From Limnoglobus roseus (GTDB lineage Bacteria; Planctomycetota; Planctomycetia; Gemmatales; Gemmataceae), in assembly GCF_008254045.1 (NCBI RefSeq), contig NZ_CP042425.1, positions 1,922,001 to 1,986,000 on the forward strand: 64,000 nucleotides of DNA. The letters run 5' to 3'. Position 1 is the first letter of the stretch. Each line of letters starts with the position of its first letter. Under the pieces are notes generated by a model that saw only the letters and a program-made list of their open reading frames with translations, ran no database searches and had not been told where the DNA came from. Shown here in pieces: positions 42,011 through 49,247 of this stretch. The position numbers and the translations under genes are program-made.

Positions 42011-42185
42011 CTCTTCCCGCGTCCTGTACCAAGCGTTCCTCAAGAAGGGATTGAGCAAAGAGGACGCCTTCTTTGCAGTCATCGACCACTACTTCGGCTT
42101 GTGCGGGAACGTGGACGAGATCAACCGGAAGGAAACACAGAAGCTCGATGTGCGGGTAAATGCGCTTGAAAAGGGCAGTGCGTGA
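42003..42185 (+). CDS. Small hypothetical protein
   Basis: 60 residues from GTG 42003 (GTG 41994 is also in frame). It overlaps the stop of the repressor gene and its own stop overlaps the next GTG. Sequence: SSRVLYQAFLKKGLSKEDAF, then a helical C-terminus (INRKETQKLDVRVNALEKG). No family recognised; position and coupling suggest an early regulatory or replication accessory protein. Confidence 0.55.
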   Translation: MTNSSRVLYQAFLKKGLSKEDAFFAVIDHYFGLCGNVDEINRKETQKLDVRVNALEKGSA

Positions 42186-42535
42186 AGGAGTCACTGGTCG
42201 TGAACGCCTGCATCCGATGGCTCTACCTGCACGGGATGCAGCCAATCCGCAACAACACGGGTGGGTTCAGCAAGAGCTACACGGACAAGGTCGGACACAC
42301 AAAGACGCATCACGTCAGCGTCGGCCGTAAGGGCAGCGGAGATATTCTGGCTTGCACGCCTTCAGGTATGTGGCTGGAAATCGAGTGCAAGAACGAGGAC
42401 GGCAAGCAGTCGCTGGACCAGATTGAGAGGCAGAAGCACATCGAGGCGATGGGCGGCCTGTACATTTTAGCCAGGTCGATCGACGATCTCGAGGCGCGGA
42501 AGGTGGACATTATCGTGCCGGGACGCCGCCCATAA
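42182..42535 (+). CDS. VRR-NUC / PD-(D/E)XK nuclease
   Basis: 117 residues from GTG 42182 (GTGA overlap). Catalytic pattern: GSGDILACTPSGMWLEIECK, that is Asp, Glu-x-Lys, followed by the glutamine helix QSLDQIERQKHIEAMGG. Stand-alone VRR-NUC domains in phages act on branched or replication intermediates, as a Holliday-junction-type nuclease. It lies in the early rightward operon before the replication genes. Confidence 0.85.
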   Translation: MKESLVVNACIRWLYLHGMQPIRNNTGGFSKSYTDKVGHTKTHHVSVGRKGSGDILACTPSGMWLEIECKNEDGKQSLDQIERQKHIEAMGGLYILARSIDDLEARKVDIIVPGRRP

Positions 42536-42680
42536 GTGCGGCATAAATACAACTTGCAGAATAATAAAGGCCGTGTAAGGATCAGCTTCAGCAAGTGCCG
42601 TCAGGCATTGCAGGTGGGGGCTTGAGTTGTACCGACGGGTGCGACTGACACGCTCGTCTCATCCTTCCCCGGATTGAGCG

Positions 42681-42699
42681 CCCCCGCCCCATTCGGGGG
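42681..42699 (+). terminator. Hairpin between the nuclease and replication genes
   Basis: CCCCCG (42681-42686) pairs with CGGGGG (42694-42699) around a 7-base loop. No T tract follows, so it may be an attenuator or RNA-stability element. The 215-base gap 42536-42750 holds no gene. Confidence 0.4.
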
Positions 42700-42750
42700 A
42701 GAGACAGGGGAAAGGCATGAGGGATTTTTCAGTTCTGAGCGAGGCCGCCG

Positions 42751-43545
42751 ATGAGTGACAACGGCTACGTCCTTGCGTTCCGCCGCGTCTGGCAGCATCC
42801 CGTGTTCCGAGACCTGCTGGACGCCGGCATTTGGAACTACCTGTACCAAAATGCCGCCTGGCGGGATACCCGCGTGTTCACCAACGGAACCCGGGTCGAG
42901 CTACGGCGTGGCCAAATATTCGTCTCGCTTCGGGGCCTTGCAGAAGGGTTTTGCTGCGCCGAGCCTCGCGTGAGGCGACTCATCAACGACCTCCACGCCG
43001 ACGCAATGATCGAGGTGCTGCCGACGCACCGGGGCACCATCATAACCATCTGTAATTACGAAGACTATCAGGGGGCCCAGATCACCGCCGACGCACTGAA
43101 CGACACACCGCCAACGCCCAGACCGCGCACCGGCGACGCACCTATAATAAAGAAAGAAACTAATACAACTAATAAAATCAATTCTTCCTCGTACCTTCCT
43201 GAATTTGAGTCCTTCTGGTCAACCTACCCGAAGAACAACGGCAGCAAGAAGGACGCAGCAAGAGCCTACGAAAGAGTAACAACGAAAGGAGTCACCCATG
43301 AAACTATCCTCGACGGAGCAAGACGATACGCAGCCTACATTAGTGCCAAGCCAGACGGGGCACAGTTCACCAAGCACGGATCGGCCTGGCTCAACGGCCA
43401 CTTCTGGGAATCCGAATGGTCCATCAACCCTCCAGGCGGTAGCCACGTCGCAGGACACGCCACGAAGTCTAAATTCCAGCTTGCTCTCGAAGCAACAGAA
43501 CGTGCCCGCACTGAGCGCGAGCGCCGAGCATCGTGCGAAACTTGA
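42751..43545 (+). CDS. Phage replication initiation protein (winged-helix, O-like)
   Basis: 264 residues. The N-terminal winged-helix domain (about 1-110) reads VWQHPVFRDLLDAGIWNYLY, RVELRRGQIFVSLRGLAEGF and RRLINDLHADAMIEVLPTHR. A Thr/Asn-rich linker leads to a conserved C-terminal unit: FESFWSTYPKNNGSKKDAAR, YISAKPDGAQFTKHGSAWLN. This build is that of lambda O/DnaD-like replication initiators that bind the phage origin and recruit helicase loader. The next gene overlaps it by 248 bases. Confidence 0.78.
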   Translation: MSDNGYVLAFRRVWQHPVFRDLLDAGIWNYLYQNAAWRDTRVFTNGTRVELRRGQIFVSLRGLAEGFCCAEPRVRRLINDLHADAMIEVLPTHRGTIITICNYEDYQGAQITADALNDTPPTPRPRTGDAPIIKKETNTTNKINSSSYLPEFESFWSTYPKNNGSKKDAARAYERVTTKGVTHETILDGARRYAAYISAKPDGAQFTKHGSAWLNGHFWESEWSINPPGGSHVAGHATKSKFQLALEATERARTERERRASCET

Positions 43546-44122
43546 CCTACTGCTGCTGGGTTGCTTCACCGTTCAAAAAATTTATGGCCGTGATCCTGGT
43601 TCGATCGAAGCGGTAAACCACATCTTCCATTCGACTCTTGCCAAACACCCGGCGGATCGGGTCATCCGGGCCTTCGACCTGTGGCTGGAACGGAGCCAGG
43701 AGTTCCCAACCCCGGCGGACATCATCGGAATCATCAAACGCAAGGGCAGGCCGCCATTGTCGAAGGAGACCTACATCGCGATCAGCCGCAAGGACGCCGA
43801 GCTTCGAGACGCCTCGGACTGGCAGTTCCTGCGAGAGTACGAGGCCGAGCAGCGTCAAGAGGTGAGCGGGTTCGACGACGACGCGAAGGCCGCAGTCACG
43901 CTGCAGGAGAACATCACCCTCCGGCAACAGGTGAAGACGCTGACGGCGGAAACTGTGCGCCTCGCTGAACTTCTGCACCAGACGCGAGTCGCAAAGGGGT
44001 CGCAGCCGGTGGAACCATCGCATGCCCAGAAGGTTGCAGCCACTGTCGCCGCGATGCGTGCGGGTGGGGCGTCCGAGGATGACATAGCCGCGTTCGAGGT
44101 CAGCCAAGGCGTGGCCGCGTGA
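43298..44122 (+). CDS. Putative helicase-loader-like replication protein, long overlap with the upstream gene
   Basis: 274 residues if started at ATG 43298, which has a textbook AAAGGAG ribosome-binding site 7 bases upstream. The first ~70 residues are Ser/Thr/Pro-rich and overprint the initiator gene. The conserved part begins near residue 75: AKLDLLLLGCFTVQKIYGRD, then HPADRVIRAFDLWLERSQEF and IIGIIKRKGRPPLSKETYIA. A GTG at 43502 would leave only a 44-base overlap. The core pattern recurs after initiator genes in many phages, consistent with a helicase-loader or adaptor role; no Walker motif is present. Confidence 0.6.
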   Translation: MKLSSTEQDDTQPTLVPSQTGHSSPSTDRPGSTATSGNPNGPSTLQAVATSQDTPRSLNSSLLSKQQNVPALSASAEHRAKLDLLLLGCFTVQKIYGRDPGSIEAVNHIFHSTLAKHPADRVIRAFDLWLERSQEFPTPADIIGIIKRKGRPPLSKETYIAISRKDAELRDASDWQFLREYEAEQRQEVSGFDDDAKAAVTLQENITLRQQVKTLTAETVRLAELLHQTRVAKGSQPVEPSHAQKVAATVAAMRAGGASEDDIAAFEVSQGVAA

Positions 44123-44508
44123 ATCTGACCGGTCAGCCCGTCTACGCCAAGCATCGGAAGCGCAAACCCCGAGACCGCCAACCGACCGCTTCACTACCAG
44201 AAACGTTCGCAGAGCTTCAGCAACTCGCCCGCCAGAAGGGCACGGACAAGCAGTACCGCCACTGGATCAGTCACCAGCCATCCTGCGTTTCAGGTCGCTT
44301 CTCCGAGTGGGTGGATGGCGTCGGCCGCTGCGAGGCTGCTCACGTCCGCCGAACGTGGTTGGGCAGCGGCACGGGCAAGAAGGGCGATTACTGCTGCATC
44401 CCTCTCACCCGATCTGAGCACGCTGCCCAGCACCAGCACGGGGAGCACGACAAGGAGTGGTACGAGGTCCAAGCGGCGAAATACCTCCGCCGCTGGCTCG
44501 CCTCCTGA
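44119..44508 (+). CDS. HNH-type nuclease (DUF968-like)
   Basis: 129 residues from GTG 44119 (GTGA overlap with the previous gene). The C-terminal half has CVSGRFSEWVDGVGRCEAAH, HVRRTWLGSGTGKKGDY, IPLTRSEHAAQHQHG, giving the cysteine and histidine ligands of an HNH/DUF968 fold. DUF968 proteins in phages replace RusA-type recombination nucleases. It ends the early rightward operon; the next genes are leftward cargo. Confidence 0.75.
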   Translation: MNLTGQPVYAKHRKRKPRDRQPTASLPETFAELQQLARQKGTDKQYRHWISHQPSCVSGRFSEWVDGVGRCEAAHVRRTWLGSGTGKKGDYCCIPLTRSEHAAQHQHGEHDKEWYEVQAAKYLRRWLAS

Positions 44509-44970
44509 TCATTTTCCCTTCGACCACGTGCGCGTCGCCTCCAGCGACTCTCCCGTCTCCAGCATGCTTTTCAAACTCGACAGAAACTTCGGCCATCCGG
44601 TGGAAACACCCGCGATTAGTTTCGACTCAGGCTTGTCCATTTCGTGAAGCACGGTCAGTTTGACTGTCTCGCCTTGCGGTTCCAAGGTGTACGTCATCCT
44701 GGAATGTCCTTCCGGCGTAAGTTCCGGGTGGTCATTGTGCTGCCAAGTCAGCACCAATCGCTTCGGAGGGTCGATCTCAACGACCTCCCCGCCGGCGATG
44801 GCGCGACCGTCCGGTGCCATCAGTTTCCACGGCGCGCCCTTCTGCCAGGTACAGTCCTGCCACGTTTCCACCCAGTATTTCCGTGTGAACTCCGGCTCGA
44901 TCAGAGCCTGCCAGAGCTTCTCCGGCGTGGTGCGGATGTAGGTGACGTAAACGAAACGCGAATCGGCCAC
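44509..44970 (-). CDS. AHSA1/SRPBCC-domain protein
   Basis: 153 residues of the AHSA1 (activator of Hsp90 homologue-like) START fold: FVYVTYIRTTPEKLWQALIE, PEFTRKYWV, VVEIDPPKRLVLTWQH and the C-terminal helix STGWPKFLSSLKSMLETGES. Such proteins bind small hydrophobic ligands; function here unknown. It is the last gene of a leftward three-gene unit with a second AHSA1 gene and an ArsR regulator. Confidence 0.88.
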   Translation of the reverse strand: MADSRFVYVTYIRTTPEKLWQALIEPEFTRKYWVETWQDCTWQKGAPWKLMAPDGRAIAGGEVVEIDPPKRLVLTWQHNDHPELTPEGHSRMTYTLEPQGETVKLTVLHEMDKPESKLIAGVSTGWPKFLSSLKSMLETGESLEATRTWSKGK

Positions 44971-45009
44971 GGTCGGCCCTCCGTTGATGGGTTGAATATC
45001 TCGGGCGAG

Positions 45010-45468
45010 TTACTTCGGCGGGGCGTGCCACCGCTTCATGGTCATGGGCATCGCCTTGCCGGTCTCGATCATCGTCTTCAGGCTGGAGAGAACGGCCGGC
45101 CATCCCTGCGACACACCCTTGTGCATCGGCGAGTCCACTTCGAGTTCCTCGTGGATGACCGTCAGGCGCACCGCTTCCATGAACGGCTCGATCTGGAAGG
45201 TGACGCGGGAGGGGCGGCCGGGCGCTTTCGGAGAATCCCAGCTCAGGACCAGCTTCGTGGGCGGCTCCGACTCGATCACCTGCCCGACAACATCGGCCGT
45301 TCCGCTATCGATGTCCTCATGCGCCCAAGTAGAACCGGGCTTCCAGTCCGACACGTTCCGGTGCCGCGCCCAGTAGTCCTTTGTCATCTCCGGGTCGCTC
45401 AGGGCGGCCCACACCTTCTCCGGCGTGGTCGAGATGTACGTCACGTAGACGAACGTTGTGTCAGCCAT
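45010..45468 (-). CDS. AHSA1/SRPBCC-domain protein
   Basis: 152 residues from the ATG at 45468. A paralogue of its downstream neighbour: FVYVTYISTTPEKVWAALSD, VIESEPPTKLVLSWDS, VSQGWPAVLSSLKTMIETGK. It overlaps the end of the ArsR gene by 8 bases and lies 39 bases before the second AHSA1 gene. ArsR-AHSA1 pairs are widespread in bacterial chromosomes, which marks this as host-type cargo. Confidence 0.88.
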   Translation of the reverse strand: MADTTFVYVTYISTTPEKVWAALSDPEMTKDYWARHRNVSDWKPGSTWAHEDIDSGTADVVGQVIESEPPTKLVLSWDSPKAPGRPSRVTFQIEPFMEAVRLTVIHEELEVDSPMHKGVSQGWPAVLSSLKTMIETGKAMPMTMKRWHAPPK

Positions 45469-45790
45469 CAGCTTTCTCCTCCAGCTTCCGTTTGAGTTCC
45501 GCGAGCGCTTCCAGGCGCCCCTTCTCGAATTTGCCGATCCACCGCTCGGCGATCTCATGAATCGGCACGGGGTTCAGGTAGTGGAGCTTCTCCCGGCCCT
45601 TCCAAACGACCGCTACGAGATTCGCTTCTTCGAGCAGCTTCAGGTGCTTGGTCACCGCTTGCCGGGTCATCTCCATCAGGGCGCAGAGTTGCCCGAGCGT
45701 CTGCCCGCTCTCGGCGTGCAGCCGATCCAGCAGAAGCCGCCGTCCGGGGTCGGCCAGTGCTTTGAACACGAGGTCGAGGTCGTCGGCCAT
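45461..45790 (-). CDS. ArsR-family regulator (SdpR-like)
   Basis: 109 residues from the ATG at 45790 (MADDLDLVFKALADPGRRLL). Winged helix: LDRLHAESGQTLGQLCALME, MTRQAVTKHLKLLEEANLVA and VVWKGREKLHYLNP. The C-terminal helix (WIGKFEKGRLEALAELKRKL) is typical of the autorepressors that control AHSA1 genes. No metal-site cysteines. It heads the leftward cargo unit and is divergent from the FUSC gene. Confidence 0.88.
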   Translation of the reverse strand: MADDLDLVFKALADPGRRLLLDRLHAESGQTLGQLCALMEMTRQAVTKHLKLLEEANLVAVVWKGREKLHYLNPVPIHEIAERWIGKFEKGRLEALAELKRKLEEKADG

Positions 45791-45920
45791 GCGGACATTA
45801 TGCAACCAAATGGTTGCCTGTCAAGCCGAGGTGCGGCCTCGAAACTAACGAAGGCAGTTCTGCCGGCGCGAGTCTTGCGGCGATTCGGTGCCAATTACCG
45901 GATGGATCAAGGAGAGCGAT

Positions 45921-46949
45921 GTGAACTGGCAAACGTTTCGTGTCTGCCTGAAGATCGGGTTGGCGGTCGGCTTGGCGTACCTTTTGACTTACGGCGAGCG
46001 ATCGCACAACTCACTGTACGCGGTGCTGACGGCGGCGTTGATCGTTGGTGAGAACTTTGGCGATGATCTGAACCAGTCACTCGTCCGGCTGGTCGGCACG
46101 CTGCTGGGTGCGGCCCTCGGCGTGCTCTTCCTCATCACCCTCGGCGTGGATGTGTGGGGCGTCGTCGCGGCAGCCGTCGCCGCCGCCGTGATCTCCCGGC
46201 TGATTAAGCTCGAACAGCTCAGCCGGGTGACGCTGGCCGTCTGCATGGTCACCCTGCTGATCCGCCCCGACCACGTCGTGTCTTACGGCATGTACCGCTT
46301 CCTGAATACGCTCATCGGCGCCGGGATCGGGCTGGGGGTCAGCATCCTGGTGTGGCCGGTACGGGCCGAGGTCGCAGCCACCCAGGCAGTGAGCAAGCTG
46401 CTGTTGCTGGCGGCCGAAGTACTTCATACGGTCGGTAAACCGCCCCCGGAAGGAGAAGAGGAAACGGACCAGACCGAGATGCAGTTGGGAAAGGTGTTCA
46501 AAGCGATCCGGGACGCCCGCCGCGAGGGGCAGGTGTTCCGCACGTCCGCGACCGCCACGGCCGAACGGGCGATTCTCGGCGGACAGGTCGGCCTGGGTGC
46601 CATTGCCGTCGCCAGCGGGTGCGAGCGGCTACGGCAGAACACATCGGCCGCTCCCTTCGTATCTGCCGTCACAGCCGCATCCGGCCGTCTCGCCGATCGG
46701 GTCTTAACGCTTGCCAAACAGACCGATTCGTCTCAACCGATCCATGAGCCTTTCCCAGAGATGCCAACGCCGCCGGCAGACGCTGACCTGAACGCCACCG
46801 AAGGCGTGCTTATGGCCGGTGTGATCGGCGAACTTCGGGTCATCGCCTCGGCCCTCGCGGTGCTGGAGCGGGTGAACGTGCAGCCGACGAAGCACGAGGT
46901 CATCGACCAGATGAGGGAAGACGCCAAGAAGGCGGGCGACGCGAAGTGA
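45921..46949 (+). CDS. FUSC-family (aromatic acid exporter-like) membrane protein
   Basis: 342 residues from GTG 45921, chosen for the AAGGAGAG site 4 bases upstream. The N-terminal ~165 residues form about six membrane helices (LKIGLAVGLAYLLTYGERSH, LVRLVGTLLGAALGVLFLIT, VVAAAVAAAVISRLI). The rest is a cytoplasmic helical domain. FUSC/ArAE proteins export aromatic acids or fusaric acid. It is divergent from the ArsR gene and probably belongs to the same cargo cassette. Confidence 0.82.
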   Translation: MNWQTFRVCLKIGLAVGLAYLLTYGERSHNSLYAVLTAALIVGENFGDDLNQSLVRLVGTLLGAALGVLFLITLGVDVWGVVAAAVAAAVISRLIKLEQLSRVTLAVCMVTLLIRPDHVVSYGMYRFLNTLIGAGIGLGVSILVWPVRAEVAATQAVSKLLLLAAEVLHTVGKPPPEGEEETDQTEMQLGKVFKAIRDARREGQVFRTSATATAERAILGGQVGLGAIAVASGCERLRQNTSAAPFVSAVTAASGRLADRVLTLAKQTDSSQPIHEPFPEMPTPPADADLNATEGVLMAGVIGELRVIASALAVLERVNVQPTKHEVIDQMREDAKKAGDAK

Positions 46950-47237
46950 TGCGAAACGCCGCCGACGATGGCTGGCACACGCCGCGGTGCAGGGTGATGC
47001 GAAGTTCGGGGAATGAGGCGGAAAGCGTCCTGAGCATGTCCATGCCCCACCGTACCTGACCGCCGGATCAAGTCGCTATTCGGAATGCGGCGATGCGGTA
47101 TAAGGGCGACGTAAGGAAGTGCTTTCAATAAGAGTGCCAGAACTCAGTTCCTTGTTGCTGCACCCACCATAAACCTGTACCCTTTCCGGCGTTTACGGAT
47201 ATTGTCCGAGCGTGGTCCGAATGCAAACAATCGAGCA
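46950..47237. other. Intergenic region between cargo and packaging modules
   Basis: 288 bases with no supported gene. It forms the junction between the cargo cassette and the late packaging genes. No clear terminator or repeat was seen. Confidence 0.4.
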
Positions 47238-47870
47238 ATGAGCAAGATTCTGACACCTGAAGAACGTCAATCGCTGCAGAAACTATGGGCCAATTGCATG
47301 CAGCCGCATCTTGGTAGACCTGTTGTCACGCTTATAGACGCGCGAAAGAATGATCAGATACGGTATTTTTCAGGGCGACCATGCAAGAGAGGGCATTATG
47401 CCGAGAGGCTATGTTGCAATGGTGCATGCGTGGAATGCCTCAAATTGACGCAGCCAGCCCGTTACGAGAAAATAAAGTCCAACCCACTCGCCGAACAACG
47501 GCGACGCGAGAGGGCTACAAAATGGAGGAAAGATAACAAAACCAAAATGCTTCAAAGCCACGCAAGGTGGCGGGCGGCAAATAAGGGCAAACTATCGGCT
47601 CTGCACCGCAATCGCAGGGCACGCAAGAAAAACGCCACCGGCACTCACACCGCAGAACAAATTGCCGACCTGCTTTGGAAGCAACGCAACAAATGCTTCA
47701 ACTGTCTTCGGAAATTGGACGGGAAATATCATGCGGATCACGTCGCCCCTCTCGCTCGTGGCGGAACTAACGACATAGGTAACATCCAGATTCTTTGCCC
47801 ATCCTGCAACTGTCGTAAGCACGCTAAAGACCCTATTCGGTGGGCGCAGGAGCAAGGCAGGCTTCTTTGA
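47238..47870 (+). CDS. HNH endonuclease next to terminase
   Basis: 210 residues from ATG 47238. An N-terminal cysteine cluster (GRPCKRGHYAERLCCNGACV) precedes a basic helical linker rich in Arg and Lys. The C-terminal HNH domain has CFNCLRKL, YHADHVAPLARGGTNDI and NIQILCPSCNCRKHAKDP, supplying two zinc-binding CxxC pairs and the catalytic His. HNH proteins of this type frequently lie beside terminase genes and support DNA packaging or late DNA processing. It could also be a free-standing homing nuclease; the mixed AT-richer composition fits either. Confidence 0.85.
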   Translation: MSKILTPEERQSLQKLWANCMQPHLGRPVVTLIDARKNDQIRYFSGRPCKRGHYAERLCCNGACVECLKLTQPARYEKIKSNPLAEQRRRERATKWRKDNKTKMLQSHARWRAANKGKLSALHRNRRARKKNATGTHTAEQIADLLWKQRNKCFNCLRKLDGKYHADHVAPLARGGTNDIGNIQILCPSCNCRKHAKDPIRWAQEQGRLL

Positions 47871-47937
47871 ATGGATAATGCTTGCGCCAACCCCACATCC
47901 TGTGGCACTCTGGCAAAACAACAGCTAGGGGTGGGGC

Positions 47938-48579
47938 ATGACCGACGCGGAAGACTTCAGTAAGGCTACGAAGCCGGAACTTCGCAAGGCTCTGCAAGCC
48001 GCTCTTACTGCAAATGTAAGCCTCACCGATGCGGTCGGAAGACTGCTCAGGCGGCCTGAGCCTCCGGCTCCGCGTCAACAGAGCCGCGAAGAGGACACAG
48101 TCCCCGCCGGGTGGGCGGAGCGGAACGGCATCTCGATCCCCCGCGCCGAGGGCATTCACGAATCCCGCGAGGCGTGGGTCCGGGTGAAGAGCGGAGTCAT
48201 CGTCGGCGCGGGTCTGAAGAACCAGTCGATACTCCTGCTCATGGTCTCGCTGCGACTTCTCGACCAAGGGGCGGAGCACCACGGCAACCTGTACAAGGAC
48301 TGGCGTGCCGCGTTCCTCTCCCGCGTCGATCCGACGAAGTCCGGCGAACCGGGTGGGGGGAACCCCAATGCGTGGAGCAAGGAAGATCGCTACAGCAAGC
48401 TCATCCACCGACTGGACAAGGACCTGCTCGCCGCCATGGACAGCATTGTGGCCGTCCGTCCGAAGGCGAAGCACCTCGCTGCGTTCCAGGGTCACCAAGA
48501 AACCTTTGCCGGGGCGTTCATGCAGGTGGTAAACGCGATGAGGGACATCAACCGCGAAGCCGGGGATTCGGTCCCCTGA
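47938..48579 (+). CDS. Hypothetical protein upstream of terminase
   Basis: 213 residues. N-terminal helical part (KATKPELRKALQAALTANVS), a Pro-rich linker, then a conserved-looking body: AGWAERNGISIPRAEGIHES, SGVIVGAGLKNQSILLLMVS, NPNAWSKEDRYSKLIHRLDK. No known motif. It precedes the terminase small subunit in the same direction, so it may be a packaging or late-control protein. The GGGGTGGGG just before the ATG may serve as ribosome-binding site. Confidence 0.6.
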   Translation: MTDAEDFSKATKPELRKALQAALTANVSLTDAVGRLLRRPEPPAPRQQSREEDTVPAGWAERNGISIPRAEGIHESREAWVRVKSGVIVGAGLKNQSILLLMVSLRLLDQGAEHHGNLYKDWRAAFLSRVDPTKSGEPGGGNPNAWSKEDRYSKLIHRLDKDLLAAMDSIVAVRPKAKHLAAFQGHQETFAGAFMQVVNAMRDINREAGDSVP

Positions 48580-48688
48580 CACAAAGACGCAATACGAAGT
48601 AGTTGCGCGAACCATAAAGATGCGATAAGGTTGTCTTGCAAAGCCGATTTCGCACGTCAAGATTTCGACTTTCAGCACGTTTTCACCA

Positions 48689-48709
48689 CCCGCCCGGAGC
48701 GGGTTTTTT
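48689..48709 (+). terminator. Rho-independent terminator immediately before the TerS start
   Basis: CCCGC (48689-48693), loop CCGGA, GCGGG (48699-48703), then six T. It ends 8 bases before the ATG of the terminase small subunit gene and leaves no room for a ribosome-binding site, implying either antitermination control of late genes or a leaderless start. Confidence 0.7.
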
Positions 48710-48716
48710 CAGTTTT

Positions 48717-49241
48717 ATGGGTAGAGCATCGGAATATAGCCAGGAGCTGGCCGACATCATTTGCGAACGCATGATTTGCGGAGCGGACGACAAGCCGGAA
48801 AGTCTTCGATCGATCTGCCGCGACGATGGCATGCCTCGCTTGGGCACGGTGATGCGGTGGCTTGCCAAGTACCCCGAGTTCAGAGAGCAGTATCGCGCCG
48901 CGCGCGAGGCTCAAGCCGAGGTGCATCATGAGGAAATCCTTGAGATTTCCGACAACTGCACCGACGATGTGCAGACCCTTTTAGGCAACGACGATGAGAC
49001 CACCCTCGGCCGGATCAACCATTCGGCTGTGGCGCGGGCAAAGCTCCAAGTCGATACCCGGAAATGGATCATGTCGAGGATGGTCCCCAAGAAATACGGC
49101 GACAAGATTCAGCAGTTGCACTCCGACCCCGACGGCAAGCCGCTTCCCGCGGCGCAACAGAACACGGTCTTCCTTGGCGATCTGCAGGGCCACTCGCTCG
49201 ACGAGCTGACGCGACTGTTCACCGAGAAGCTCAAGTCTTAG
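48717..49241 (+). CDS. Terminase small subunit
   Basis: 174 residues from ATG 48717. Terminase small-subunit HTH region: SQELADIICERMICGADDKP, ESLRSICRDDGMPRLGTVMR and WLAKYPEFREQYRAAREAQA. The middle is an oligomerisation helix (AEVHHEEILEISDNC), with DTRKWIMSRMVPKKYGDKIQ typical of the family. It recognises phage DNA and hands it to TerL. An earlier in-frame TTG would add an Arg/Phe-rich leader that crosses the terminator and is unlikely. Confidence 0.85.
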   Translation: MGRASEYSQELADIICERMICGADDKPESLRSICRDDGMPRLGTVMRWLAKYPEFREQYRAAREAQAEVHHEEILEISDNCTDDVQTLLGNDDETTLGRINHSAVARAKLQVDTRKWIMSRMVPKKYGDKIQQLHSDPDGKPLPAAQQNTVFLGDLQGHSLDELTRLFTEKLKS

Positions 49242-49247
49242 GCCCGC

